NCBI RefSeq assembly: GCF_003461955.1 | Contig: NZ_QTYB01000011.1 | Span: 16,613 to 80,612 of the forward strand | DNA: 64,000 nucleotides | Origin: Ruminococcus sp. AM36-2AA | GTDB lineage: Bacteria > Bacillota > Clostridia > Lachnospirales > Lachnospiraceae | Direction of reading: 5' to 3' | In this document: positions 40,520 to 48,695 of the stretch, piece by piece | Layout: every line of letters starts with the position of its first letter | Position numbering within the stretch: position 1 is the stretch's first letter | Program-made: the position numbers and the translations under genes | Notes under the pieces: generated by a model | What the model saw: only the letters and a program-made list of their open reading frames with translations | Database searches by the model: none | Told to the model about the DNA's origin: nothing

Positions 40520-41960
40520 CTATATCACGTCCTTTCTCTATCTGCTGTTCCAGTTCAGCAATTCGGTGTTCTGTTTCAGTAATAAACTGTTTTCGCTGTT
40601 CAGCTTCTGTGCCAATTTCTGCCATTGCTGATTTTCGTTTTCCAAAAGCTCTATCTTCGTTTTCTGTTCTTCCATCTTGGAAAGCAGTTCCTCGGTATTT
40701 GGCAAAATGTTGAGCAGCTCGGATAACTCGTTGTTTAATTTTTGTAATTTCTGATTCTGTTTTTGCATAAGAGAGAGTTGAGTGTCCCGGTTCTGCATTT
40801 CCAGAATCATTTCTGCCATTAGGTTCTGCTGTTCTTCGATTTGACCAATCATGGATTCCATTAAGGGTATAATTTCCCGGCTTTCTTCTAATGTCATTTA
40901 ATCGCTCCTTCCATAATGATAATGCACCCGATACTTTCCCAAAGGTGTTTAGTATCTTTTGCAATAACGTGTTTTGTTGTTTTATGATTTGATTTTCCGC
41001 TACTTTCCACGAGCCTTTTATTTCCTGCCCGGCAAAAAACTTTTGTTCAATCTTTCTTGCGTCAGCTCCTTCATGGATGGTAGGAATCTGGAGTTTTCCC
41101 TGCTTTTCATAAGAACGATGATCAACTTGATTATGCAAAGGCAGATGTTCATTACATACCTTTGCCCATTCACTCCGCCACAGTTCACAATTTTTTGGAT
41201 TGTTCCATCCAGTAGCATCGGTCAGCACCCGTTTCCATTGCAGGCGGTTTCTTGCTCCAATCTTCTGAATTCCGTTTTCGTCTAATACAGGGATACGGAT
41301 TCCATGACGGTCAGGGTTTTTCTTATCCTGCCACCAGTTCGGATGGGATTCATCAATCACGATATTTCCGTTTTTATCTCTGACAAAATCCCAATCCTTG
41401 ACTTCTTTCTTTCCCCAAGAATGATCCGGGTTAAAAGGACGCATAGTTAGAAGCAGATGGACATGGGGGTTGCCATCCCCTTTGTCGTGGATACTCCAAT
41501 CAGCGCACATTCCTCTATCTACAAAAGTTTTTTGGATATAGTCGGTTGTATATTGAATTTGTTCCTGTCTGCTCCATTCTTTGGGGAGGGCAAATTCAAA
41601 TGACCTGCCAAGTTGGGCATCTGCATTTTTTTCAATCTTCAATACCTCATTCCATAACCTCTGTTTCTGAAATGTGATTTTGAATTTTTTTAAAGCAGCT
41701 TCTTTATCTTCTGACCTTTTGTATCGGACAGATTTTTGAAAGCGTTTTATATTTTCTTCTGGTACTATCTGCCATTCAGGAGGTGCGTTTTCGCACATCA
41801 TCAGCCGGGTGTAGACCACTTCTTTTTTAGAAGTGTAATAACTGATTCTCCCTGTTTCCTCGTTTTTCATCACATCCCCATTGAGATATGCGGAAGCGGA
41901 GATAACAGATTTCCCTTTACTTCGTCCGACTATTTTGATTGTGTAATGAAAAATCGCCAT
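40239..41960 (-). CDS. mobL: MobA/MobL family relaxase (IME-2)
   Basis: The protein has 573 residues from ATG 41960, which has AGGAGG upstream; the frame to 41993 is not needed. It starts M-A-I-F-H-Y-T-I-K-I-V-G-R-S and has G-N-P-H-V-H-L-L-L-T as the metal-binding motif, then a charged coiled-coil tail. The catalytic half is about 85% identical to the IME-1 copy; the tail is less so. Two other frames overlap the last ~660 bp. It should cut at the oriT at 42211-42242. Confidence 0.9.
   Translation of the reverse strand: MAIFHYTIKIVGRSKGKSVISASAYLNGDVMKNEETGRISYYTSKKEVVYTRLMMCENAPPEWQIVPEENIKRFQKSVRYKRSEDKEAALKKFKITFQKQRLWNEVLKIEKNADAQLGRSFEFALPKEWSRQEQIQYTTDYIQKTFVDRGMCADWSIHDKGDGNPHVHLLLTMRPFNPDHSWGKKEVKDWDFVRDKNGNIVIDESHPNWWQDKKNPDRHGIRIPVLDENGIQKIGARNRLQWKRVLTDATGWNNPKNCELWRSEWAKVCNEHLPLHNQVDHRSYEKQGKLQIPTIHEGADARKIEQKFFAGQEIKGSWKVAENQIIKQQNTLLQKILNTFGKVSGALSLWKERLNDIRRKPGNYTLNGIHDWSNRRTAEPNGRNDSGNAEPGHSTLSYAKTESEITKIKQRVIRAAQHFAKYRGTAFQDGRTENEDRAFGKRKSAMAEIGTEAEQRKQFITETEHRIAELEQQIEKGRDIDERIQRIKERRTVGRTSALDRGDTRRTRTERTAYRGTEDAAQRISDLEREIKQREQSREYSSIKERLEAGRQSIADRKREVAKRKRHDRGMSR
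40538..40897 (-). CDS. Small coiled-coil protein nested in the relaxase gene (IME-2)
   Basis: This 119-residue counterpart of 4972-5331 starts M-T-L-E-E-S-R-E-I-I-P and ends N-S-R. It has identical length and about 70% identity while overlapping the relaxase in another frame. A chance ORF would not be expected to keep the same start, stop and heptad pattern in both elements. Confidence 0.65.
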   Translation of the reverse strand: MTLEESREIIPLMESMIGQIEEQQNLMAEMILEMQNRDTQLSLMQKQNQKLQKLNNELSELLNILPNTEELLSKMEEQKTKIELLENENQQWQKLAQKLNSENSLLLKQNTELLNWNSR

Positions 41961-42189
41961 GTCTGGATTCCTCCTTTCTGACGTATCCGGCATAGATTTC
42001 CGGCAACATTGCTTTCAGTTTTAGAAAAAGCAGCATTGCCGGAACTCCCTCTGCGTAAGAGTGCCCTGCGCATAGCAGCCTGCATGGAATGCGCCTCTCT
42101 GGCGAAGAGTGCCTCCTGCGGCATGAGCAGGTCTGGCTGAAAGCCCCGCCGACGGAACGAGCCCGGCAAGCGTGAGCGCAGACCGGTTG

Positions 42190-42242
42190 ACACTTGTGGC
42201 AAACTTATTGGGACGACCTCTGGTTGTCCATAAGTGCGCCCT
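42190..42242 (-). other. Predicted oriT of IME-2
   Basis: The stem GGACGACC/GGTTGTCC (42211-42218, 42222-42229) is followed by ATAAGTGCGCCCT (42230-42242), base-identical to the IME-1 site. The side hairpin (gacac/gtggc region near 42190) is less perfect than in IME-1. Confidence 0.75.
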
Positions 42243-42288
42243 TCATGAAAAAGCAATGAAGGGAATGAAAAACTCATCCCCTCTGCCA

Positions 42289-42603
42289 TTACACTTCCTC
42301 CATATCGGTATTGGTTTCTTTCTGCATTGCTTTTGAGAAAAATCTCCCATTGGCTTCCTGCCTTTTCAGAAAAACAATCAGCTTTGGGATGTCTTCTTCC
42401 TCAATAGGAGCACCAAGAACGGATTCCACCGCACCGCCAATCTGACAGAGCCTATGGGTTCGTTTTTTACTTTCCTCGGTTTTCTTTCGTTTCAGAAGTT
42501 CTTTCTTCTGTGCTGCATATCGTTTTGCTTTTTCAAGGCTTTCCTGTTCCCTTTTTTCCATTTCAAGCATTCGTTCTTCATAACTTTTTGTTGATTTTGC
42601 CAT
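42289..42603 (-). CDS. DUF3847-like mobilization accessory protein (IME-2)
   Basis: This 104-residue homolog of 6723-7037 starts M-A-K-S-T-K-S-Y-E-E-R-M. AGGAG lies about 8 nt upstream. It is charged and helical, with the same H-R-L-C-Q-I-G-G-A-V-E-S core. It is first gene of the mob operon, next to oriT. Confidence 0.75.
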   Translation of the reverse strand: MAKSTKSYEERMLEMEKREQESLEKAKRYAAQKKELLKRKKTEESKKRTHRLCQIGGAVESVLGAPIEEEDIPKLIVFLKRQEANGRFFSKAMQKETNTDMEEV

Positions 42604-42678
42604 TATTACATTCTCCTTTCTTTTGCAAACATAAGTTCTCGGTTGCGTATCAGAAGAAGCACATGGTATAATCTTCTT

Positions 42679-42745
42679 GCGTGTAGGTATATCATGGCTT
42701 TGGTCTGATAGAACCTTTGGCGGTTTCTTTGGAAGCCGCCTTTTT
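42679..42745 (+). ncRNA. Predicted small antisense RNA of IME-2
   Basis: TTGCGT (42643-42648), an 18-bp spacer and TATAAT (42667-42672) form the promoter. The hairpin at 42719-42740 (ggcgg/ccgcc) is followed by five T. The body shares gtgtaggtatatcatg and ggtctgatagaacctttgg with the IME-1 copy. It is antisense to the xis-mob leader. Confidence 0.6.
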
Positions 42746-42974
42746 AATTTGCCACAGTTCTTGTTACAGCTTTTACATTTCCTCTATCCCTCAAATCACG
42801 ACCTTCATTAGCTTCCATAAACATTTCCAGAATATCGGTTTTAATCAGGACTTTGCGACCAACCTTTAATACTGGAAGTTTCTTCCATTCTACAAGCTGT
42901 CTTAAGGTGTTTCTGCCGATTCCCGTATAGTCAGCAGCTTCTTCGATGGATAATGCAATTTTTCTTTGCGTCAT
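42744..42974 (-). CDS. xis: Excisionase (Xis), IME-2
   Basis: The 76-residue product is nearly identical to 7182-7412 (I-G-R-N-T-L-R-Q in place of R-K, few other changes). It has the MerR-like winged helix with the V-G-R-K-V-L-I-K wing. It is divergent from the regulator at 43146 across the two dyads. The end of the predicted small RNA overlaps its stop. Confidence 0.88.
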   Translation of the reverse strand: MTQRKIALSIEEAADYTGIGRNTLRQLVEWKKLPVLKVGRKVLIKTDILEMFMEANEGRDLRDRGNVKAVTRTVAN

Positions 42975-42992
42975 ATAATCACCTCCTTACAA

Positions 42993-43093
42993 ATTGCATT
43001 ATGCAATTCTTGTGATGTAAGTATATCCTTTTCACATCTTTTTGTCAAGCGTTACGAAATGTTAAAAATAAACTTTATATTGCATATTGCAAT
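42993..43093. promoter_or_regulatory. Divergent control region with two operators (IME-2)
   Basis: ATTGCATTATGCAAT (42993-43007) and ATTGCATATTGCAAT (43079-43093) are base-identical to the IME-1 sites although the DNA between them has diverged. Confidence 0.72.
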
Positions 43094-43145
43094 TTCAGAA
43101 AAACAATGCTATAATTCATACATACCGAAAAAGGAGGCAGTCAGC

Positions 43146-43775
43146 ATGAAAGATAAAGAATTACGCAAGCTGATAGGGAGCAGAGTAAAACAGCGCCGTC
43201 TGGAATTGAATCTGACACAGCCTTATGTCGCAGAAAAGATGGGTGTTACCGCTTCTACAATCCTGCGTTATGAGAATGGTTCGATTGACAATACGAAAAA
43301 AATGGTGTTGGAAGGTCTTTCGGAAGCACTCCATGTATCTGTGGAATGGCTCAAAGGGGAAACAGATGAATATGAAACCGATATTACGGATAAGAGAGAA
43401 TTACAGATTCGTGATGCGATGGGAGATATTCTGGAACAGTTACCACTTGCCCTTACCAAAGAAGAAGATGCTTTTTCAAAAGATTTATTACTGCTGATGT
43501 TAAAACAATATGGTCTGTTTTTGGATTCCTTTCAGTTCGCCTGCAAAAACTTTAAGGGGAATGATGGTCAGACGGATATTGCCAAAACAATAGGGTTTGA
43601 ATCGAATGATGAATATAATGAGATTATGTTCTTAAGGGAAATCACTCACACCATCAATGCTTTTAATGAGATGGCAGACATCGTAAGGCTCTATTCCAAG
43701 AAACCCAAAACAGCAGAGCAAAGGCTTGCAAATCTTTTATCAGAAGTCTTATACGAAGATTCCGAATCGGTATAG
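43146..43775 (+). CDS. Cro/CI-type HTH regulator of IME-2
   Basis: This 209-residue homolog of 7588-8217 has an N-terminal half that is almost identical, including the recognition helix (A-S-T-I-L-R-Y-E-N-G-S), consistent with shared operators. The C-terminal helical domain has more changes. AAAGGAGG precedes ATG 43146. Because operators and recognition helices match, the two elements may cross-regulate. Confidence 0.85.
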   Translation: MKDKELRKLIGSRVKQRRLELNLTQPYVAEKMGVTASTILRYENGSIDNTKKMVLEGLSEALHVSVEWLKGETDEYETDITDKRELQIRDAMGDILEQLPLALTKEEDAFSKDLLLLMLKQYGLFLDSFQFACKNFKGNDGQTDIAKTIGFESNDEYNEIMFLREITHTINAFNEMADIVRLYSKKPKTAEQRLANLLSEVLYEDSESV

Positions 43776-43861
43776 TAAGACAGCCGGAGTTATGATATAC
43801 TTACACGCACGAAGCATTTCATCAGTTCCGATTGTCTAATATCGAAAGGAGACATACGATT

Positions 43862-45157
43862 ATGGCAAAAGGATCTGTAAGAAAAAAAGGAAAGAAATGG
43901 TACTACCGCTTCTATGTAGAGGACGCAAGCGGCAATCTTGTTCAGAAAGAATGCGTTGGAACAGAAAGCAAAAGTGAAACTGAAAAACTGCTCCGTCAGG
44001 CAATGGATGATTATGAGAAAAAGAAATTTGTTGCCAAAGCGGAAAATCTCACAGTCGGACAACTTTTGGATGTGTGGGCAGAGGAGGAATTAAAAACAGG
44101 TACGCTCAGCAATGGTACGGTGGAGAATTACCTCGGAACAATCCGAAATATTAAGAAACATCCGCTGGCAGAACGGAAATTAAAAAATGTAACCTCTGAG
44201 CATTTGCAATCCTTTTTTGATTTGCTTTCCTTCGGGGGAGTTCATCCAGACGGAAAAGAGAGAAAGGGTTACAGCAAAGATTACATCCATTCTTTTTCCG
44301 CAGTCATGCAGCAGTCCTTCCGCTTTGCAGTATTTCCAAAACAGTATATTACGTTTAATCCCATGCAGTATATTAAACTGCGGTATCAGACGGATGAAGT
44401 TGATTTGTTTTCAGACGAGGACATGGACGGAAATATCCAACCAATTTCACGAGAAGATTATGAAAGATTGCTTGCTTATCTGAAAAAAAAGAACCCAGCC
44501 GCAATACTTCCAATCCAGATAGCCTATTATGCCGGGCTTCGTATTGGAGAAGCCTGCGGTTTGGCGTGGCAGGACGTAAATCTGGAAGAACAATGCCTTA
44601 CCATAAGACGTAGCATCCGATACGATGGCTCAAAGCGCAAATATATCATCGGACCAACCAAGCGGAAAAAAGTGAGGATTGTTGATTTTGGAGATACGCT
44701 GGTAGAGATTTTCCGTAATGCCCGGAAAGAGCAGTTAAAAAATCGAATGCAGTACGGAGAACTTTATCACACGAACTACTACAAAGCGGTCAAAGAGAAA
44801 AACAGAGTGTACTACGAATATTATTGCTTAGACAGAACAGAGGAAGTCCCGGCAGATTATAAAGAAATTTCTTTCGTCTGTTTAAGACCGGATGGTTGTC
44901 TGGAACTTCCAACTACTTTGGGGACTGTTTGCAGAAAGGTGGCAAAAACATTAGAGGGATTTGAAGGCTTTCATTTCCACCAGTTACGTCACACCTATAC
45001 AAGCAACCTTTTAGCAAATGGAGCAGCCCCAAAAGATGTGCAGGAATTGTTAGGACACTCAGATGTCAGTACCACAATGAATGTCTATGCTCACTCCACA
45101 AGAGATGCGAAACGAAAATCGGTTAGGCTTCTTGATAAAGTGGTAGGCAATGATTAA
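43862..45157 (+). CDS. int: Tyrosine recombinase/integrase (Tn916 Int family), IME-2
   Basis: The protein has 431 residues. Catalytic motifs: Y-A-G-L-R-I-G-E, F-H-Q-L-R-H-T-Y, L-G-H-S and nucleophile Y in N-V-Y-A-H-S-T. The N-terminal arm-binding region is nearly identical to the IME-1 copy, matching the similar end repeats. The core sites of the two elements differ at a few positions (aaattccgatt versus aaatYccagtt), so integrases may tolerate core variation. Confidence 0.93.
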   Translation: MAKGSVRKKGKKWYYRFYVEDASGNLVQKECVGTESKSETEKLLRQAMDDYEKKKFVAKAENLTVGQLLDVWAEEELKTGTLSNGTVENYLGTIRNIKKHPLAERKLKNVTSEHLQSFFDLLSFGGVHPDGKERKGYSKDYIHSFSAVMQQSFRFAVFPKQYITFNPMQYIKLRYQTDEVDLFSDEDMDGNIQPISREDYERLLAYLKKKNPAAILPIQIAYYAGLRIGEACGLAWQDVNLEEQCLTIRRSIRYDGSKRKYIIGPTKRKKVRIVDFGDTLVEIFRNARKEQLKNRMQYGELYHTNYYKAVKEKNRVYYEYYCLDRTEEVPADYKEISFVCLRPDGCLELPTTLGTVCRKVAKTLEGFEGFHFHQLRHTYTSNLLANGAAPKDVQELLGHSDVSTTMNVYAHSTRDAKRKSVRLLDKVVGND

Positions 45158-45161
45158 AAAA

Positions 45162-45210
45162 ATTCCCTTATTTCCCTTGTGATTATCTCATAAGGGTAAA
45201 AATAAGGGAA
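45162..45210 (+). repeat. Arm-type inverted repeats, right end of IME-2
   Basis: attcccttatttccctt (45162-45178) faces aagggtaaaaataagggaa (45192-45210), directly after the integrase stop. Confidence 0.6.
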
Positions 45211-45282
45211 ACTACATATCATTTCACTAATGGACAGGCGGGAAAGCCTATAAAATGGGGAAAGTTAGAGAGATAATTATAT

Positions 45283-45293
45283 AAATTCCAGTT
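45283..45293 (+). repeat. attR core of IME-2
   Basis: aaattccagtt has one mismatch to the left copy at 33694-33704. Confidence 0.65.
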
Positions 45294-45339
45294 TGGAGAA
45301 TTGAAAAAATGGAATTTACCTATTAAGACATATAAACTC

Positions 45340-45395
45340 TTGACAATAAAGCTCCTATATAGTATGTTTTTAATAAACTACTATATAGGAGCTTT
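45340..45395 (+). promoter_or_regulatory. Promoter with 17-bp operator dyad for the MarR/radical-SAM operon
   Basis: TTGACA (45340-45345) and TATGTT (45363-45368) flank a 17-bp spacing. The arms aaagctcctatatagta (45348-45364) and its exact complement (45379-45395) cover the spacer, -10 box and start site, just before the MarR ATG. Strong autoregulation is implied. Confidence 0.8.
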
Positions 45396-45398
45396 TGT

Positions 45399-45836
45399 AT
45401 GGAAATGAATGGAGGATTTCTTGTCACAAAAATAAAACAGCTTGGAGACCGGATTTTTGAGAAGATTCTCAGTGAAAAGAATATTGATGCGTTTAATGGA
45501 GCCCAGGGACGTATTCTTTATGTGCTGTGGCAGGAGGATGGTATCTCAATCAGGTCACTCTCGACTAAATGCGGATTAGCGATAACATCTCTTACTACGA
45601 TGCTGGAAAGAATGGAAAATCAAGGGCTGATAAGCCGTGTTCAGTCTGAAACGGACAAAAGGAAAACACTCCTGTTTCTGACTGAGAAAGCACATGCCTT
45701 AAAGGGCGAGTACGATTCTGTATCTGATGAGATGGGCAGTATTTACTACAAAGGTTTTTCAGAGGAAGAAATTACCCGGTTTGAGAAATGTCTCGACCGC
45801 ATCAGAAAGAATCTTGAGGAGTGGCAGAAGTCATGA
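45399..45836 (+). CDS. MarR family regulator of the radical SAM pair
   Basis: This 145-residue winged helix has the MarR core L-A-I-T-S-L-T-T-M-L-E-R-M and the wing S-E-T-D-K-R-K-T. The ATG at 45399 lies immediately after the operator dyad, leaving only about 3 nt between the dyad and the start, so the leader is very short. It is translationally coupled (ATGA) to the first radical SAM gene. I recall a named family, 'radical SAM mobile pair system MarR regulator', that fits this arrangement. The inducer is unknown. Confidence 0.85.
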   Translation: MEMNGGFLVTKIKQLGDRIFEKILSEKNIDAFNGAQGRILYVLWQEDGISIRSLSTKCGLAITSLTTMLERMENQGLISRVQSETDKRKTLLFLTEKAHALKGEYDSVSDEMGSIYYKGFSEEEITRFEKCLDRIRKNLEEWQKS

Positions 45837-46522
45837 GTATTTGTATCAAAGATCAGATTCAGAACATGAATATCGTCATTGGCTGCACAGTGGGGTGTAC
45901 ATATTGCTATGCCCGCAACAACGTGAAACGCTGGCATATGATTGATGACTTCGCTGACCCTGAATTCTTTCCGGGTAAGCTCAAGATGATGGAAAAGAAA
46001 CGTCCGCAGAACTTTCTTCTTACCGGGATGAGCGATCTCTCCGGATGGAAGCCGGAATGGAGAGACGAGGTATTTGCAAAGATCCGTGAAAATCCACAGC
46101 ATCAGTTCCTGTTCCTTACCAAGCGACCTGATTTGCTGGATTTTGATACCGATCTGGAAAACGCATGGTTTGGCGTTACGGTGACGAGGAAAGCAGAACT
46201 GTGGCGTATCGACGCCCTTCGGAAAAACGTCAGAGCAAAACATTACCATGTTACCTTTGAGCCGTTATTCGACGATCCCGGCACAGTTGACCTTTCCGGA
46301 ATCAATTGGATCGTTGTGGGCACCATGACCGGAGCTCAGAGCAGGAAGATTCATACGGAGCCGGAATGGGCATGGTCTCTGGCGGACCAGGCACATAAGC
46401 TCGGCATTCCGGTGTTTATGAAGGAAGACCTTGTCCCTAGCATAGGGGATGAAAATATGATTCAGGAAATGCCGGAAGAATTTAATAAAGTGTTAGAGGT
46501 ACAGAAATCATGGAAGAAGTAA
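45833..46522 (+). CDS. Radical SAM mobile pair protein A (DUF5131-like)
   Basis: The product has 229 residues from ATG 45833, overlapping the MarR stop. The SAM-cluster motif is C-x3-C-x2-C in G-C-T-V-G-C-T-Y-C-Y-A. The rest resembles DUF5131/phage Gp37-Gp68 proteins (L-F-L-T-K-R-P, W-F-G-V-T-V, F-E-P-L, V-G-T-M-T-G). The reaction is not known for this family. It overlaps protein B by 13 bp. The constant pairing with B and a MarR in mobile settings suggests a stress or resistance role (inference). Confidence 0.82.
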   Translation: MSICIKDQIQNMNIVIGCTVGCTYCYARNNVKRWHMIDDFADPEFFPGKLKMMEKKRPQNFLLTGMSDLSGWKPEWRDEVFAKIRENPQHQFLFLTKRPDLLDFDTDLENAWFGVTVTRKAELWRIDALRKNVRAKHYHVTFEPLFDDPGTVDLSGINWIVVGTMTGAQSRKIHTEPEWAWSLADQAHKLGIPVFMKEDLVPSIGDENMIQEMPEEFNKVLEVQKSWKK

Positions 46523-47418
46523 TAAATGGAATCCTCATTCGTGAGGTGGAAACAAAGGACATCATGACTAAGTCTAGTCTGCCGGTAGGCGGTTACTCGG
46601 TCAATCCCTATGTGGGCTGTACACATGCCTGCAAGTATTGCTATGCTTCTTTTATGAAGCGCTTTACCGGGCACAAGGAGGAATGGGGCACTTTCCTTGA
46701 TGTGAAGTATTGGCCGGAAATTAAAAATCCGAAGAAATATGCCGGACAGCGGGTGGTCATCGGTTCTGTGACAGATGGCTACAATCCACAGGAGGAGCAA
46801 TTCGGGAATACCAGAAAACTTTTGGAACAGCTGATCGGCAGTGACGCAGATATTCTGATCTGCACAAAGTCGGATCTTGTGGTACGGGATATTGATCTGT
46901 TGAAGAAGCTTGGACGTGTAACCGTTTCATGGTCGATCAACACACTAGATGAAAATTTCAAGAACGATATGGATTCTGCTTCGAGCATTGAGCACCGTAT
47001 CGCTGCTATGAAGCAGGTATATGAGGCAGGTATCCGTACAGTCTGTTTCGTATCCCCGGTATTTCCCGGTATCACGGATTTTGAAGCAATCTTTGAGCGG
47101 GTAAAGGATCAGTGCGATCTGTTCTGGCTCGAAAATCTCAATCTTCGAGGCGGTTTCAAAAAGACAATTATGAATTATATCGCCGGAAAATATCCTGATC
47201 TTGTACCACTTTACGACGAGATCTATAACAAGCATAACCGTAGCTACTTTGAAGCACTTGAAGTAAAAGCTGAGAAAATGGCTAAGAAGTATGATTGTGC
47301 CTTTGTGGATAATGAAATGCCTTATGGCAGAGTCCCGCAGGGACATCCGGTGATCGTAGATTATTTCTATCATGAGGAAATCCGTGGGACAGAGAATACC
47401 GGAAAAAGAAATCGCTAA
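46510..47418 (+). CDS. Radical SAM mobile pair protein B
   Basis: This 302-residue radical SAM protein has N-P-Y-V-G-C-T-H-A-C-K-Y-C-Y-A (C-x3-C-x2-C at about residues 37, 41, 44). It is related to the SplB/Rv2578c-like group (G-S-V-T-D-G-Y-N-P-Q-E, T-K-S-D-L-V-V-R-D). Relatives in that broad group repair DNA lesions such as spore photoproduct, but the known SplB active-site Cys cannot be confirmed here. The gene overlaps A, and the operon ends at a terminator (47485-47526). Confidence 0.82.
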   Translation: MEEVINGILIREVETKDIMTKSSLPVGGYSVNPYVGCTHACKYCYASFMKRFTGHKEEWGTFLDVKYWPEIKNPKKYAGQRVVIGSVTDGYNPQEEQFGNTRKLLEQLIGSDADILICTKSDLVVRDIDLLKKLGRVTVSWSINTLDENFKNDMDSASSIEHRIAAMKQVYEAGIRTVCFVSPVFPGITDFEAIFERVKDQCDLFWLENLNLRGGFKKTIMNYIAGKYPDLVPLYDEIYNKHNRSYFEALEVKAEKMAKKYDCAFVDNEMPYGRVPQGHPVIVDYFYHEEIRGTENTGKRNR

Positions 47419-47484
47419 CTTCCAGTTTGTAACGAAGATATTTGCGATGAAAGGAATTAAAATTGAGAAAACGTAATATTGAAC

Positions 47485-47526
47485 AAAAATGCACAGTTCT
47501 TAGCTTATCGTGAACTGTGCATTTTT
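47485..47526. terminator. Bidirectional terminator
   Basis: aaaaatgcacagttc (47485-47499) pairs perfectly with gaactgtgcattttt (47512-47526). It separates the convergent radical-SAM and cupin genes. Confidence 0.85.
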
Positions 47527-47544
47527 GTAAATAAATACTTTTAA

Positions 47545-47898
47545 TTAGCCGATCACGGCATCCTCTGCTGTAAAATGTTCCAGAGAATTTTCTTTTACCT
47601 GAATGCAGATATAAGTAATTCCAGAAATATCGGATGCAAAAAACTGACGCTTTGCAGCAGGTGCGATTTTTAGCCAGTCTCCAGATGAAAGGCTAATTTC
47701 TTCTCCATCAATTATGGCTTTGCCGTTACCTGAAAGAATTCCATAGATTTCTTCATTTTCTTTATGAGAATGAACAAATGGGACATTTGCTCCTGCAGGT
47801 AGTTCGTTCAAACTGATTTCTGCACCTGTTAAAGACAACTTTTCATGCAACTCAATTCGGTTTTCCTTTCCAATAGTTGTTTTTGTGTAATTTGCCAT
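47545..47898 (-). CDS. Small cupin protein
   Basis: This 117-residue single-domain cupin has the metal-site motif H-S-H-K-E-N-E-E-I-Y-G-I-L-S-G-N-G and a second motif around S-G-D-W-L-K-I-A-P. The ATG follows a ggaggta site on the minus strand. It is divergent from the HxlR regulator at 48042, sharing a control region of about 140 bp, so it is a probable HxlR target. Substrate is unknown; small cupins of this kind are often isomerases or sugar or aromatic binders. Confidence 0.82.
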   Translation of the reverse strand: MANYTKTTIGKENRIELHEKLSLTGAEISLNELPAGANVPFVHSHKENEEIYGILSGNGKAIIDGEEISLSSGDWLKIAPAAKRQFFASDISGITYICIQVKENSLEHFTAEDAVIG

Positions 47899-48041
47899 AA
47901 TAATACCTCCATGGTTTAATTTGTGGTTTCTGGTTGCTTGGTATTAGTATAGTGAGAGACACATACAAAAACAAGTACGCACCTTTTTGTAACTGCACAC
48001 TCAAAAATGAATGTGTTACAATAGACTCGGAGGTGAGAATT

Positions 48042-48374
48042 ATGCGAGCAAAAAAAGAATTACCGGAATGCCCAGTTGCAACAGCAGTATCTCTCATCGG
48101 AGGAAAATGGAAACTGCTGATTTTGCGTAACTTGAAAGAGCGTCCATGGAGATTCAATGAGCTACAACGAAGTATAGACGGTATTTCACAAAAGGTTTTG
48201 ACAGATAGTTTAAGACAAATGATGAGTGATGGACTGGCATATCGCCACGATTACCATGAGCAGCCACCGAGAGTTGAATATGGCTTAACGGAACTTGGAA
48301 CAAAAATGCTTCCAATTGTTAATTCACTTGCTGACTTTGGTAACTACTATAAATCAATTATTGAACAGAATTAA
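48042..48374 (+). CDS. HxlR family transcriptional regulator
   Basis: This 110-residue winged helix of the HxlR/MarR-like group has I-G-G-K-W-K-L-L-I-L-R-N-L, R-F-N-E-L-Q and Y-G-L-T-E-L-G. ATG 48042 is chosen because GGAGGTGAG precedes it; the longer frame to 47934 would cross the divergent promoter. Members sense electrophiles or redox signals through Cys; this one has a Cys near residue 10 (E-C-P-V). It probably controls the divergent cupin. Confidence 0.88.
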   Translation: MRAKKELPECPVATAVSLIGGKWKLLILRNLKERPWRFNELQRSIDGISQKVLTDSLRQMMSDGLAYRHDYHEQPPRVEYGLTELGTKMLPIVNSLADFGNYYKSIIEQN

Positions 48375-48465
48375 GGACGTTAGTATTTGAAAAGCTTGAA
48401 CAATTCAAGTTTGTATATATCTTTTAAAAGGTATATGATTAAGAAAAACGGCAGGAGGTATCTGA

Positions 48466-48675
48466 ATGAAATCACATAAATATTGGTCTATCGGTGCACT
48501 GATTACAATGCTTGGAACTTTTTATACAGGTTATAAGGGATCAAAAGAAGGCCATAAGTACTTTGCAGCAAGTACTTTGCTTTGCATGATTATGGCTATT
48601 TATACAGGACACAAGATGATTTCTGGTAAAAGTAGGAAGAAAAAAGAAGTTTCAGTAGAGAGTGTTGAAGATTAA
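48466..48675 (+). CDS. Small DUF6219-like membrane protein (copy 2)
   Basis: This 69-residue paralog of 500-709 starts M-K-S-H-K-Y-W-S-I-G-A-L-I and has two hydrophobic helices and the same G-H-K-M-I-S-G-K-S-R-K-K-K tail. AGGAGG precedes the ATG. A terminator follows at 48696-48738. The two copies lie in inverted orientation near the ends of the accessory region. Confidence 0.8.
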   Translation: MKSHKYWSIGALITMLGTFYTGYKGSKEGHKYFAASTLLCMIMAIYTGHKMISGKSRKKKEVSVESVED

Positions 48676-48695
48676 AAAACAAAATATTTTAATAA

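Larger units (their letters stand above)
33694..45293 (+). mobile_element. IME-2: integrative mobilizable element with two-component/ABC cargo
   Basis: The element is 11.6 kb. It is bounded by aaatcccagtt (33694-33704) and aaattccagtt (45283-45293), an 11-mer with one mismatch. Gene order matches IME-1 except for cargo: a response regulator, sensor kinase, ABC ATPase and large permease in place of the MATE/MarR pair. Protein identity between the two backbones is roughly 70-90% depending on the gene (estimated by eye). It has a relaxase, oriT, excisionase and integrase but no secretion apparatus. Confidence 0.85.
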
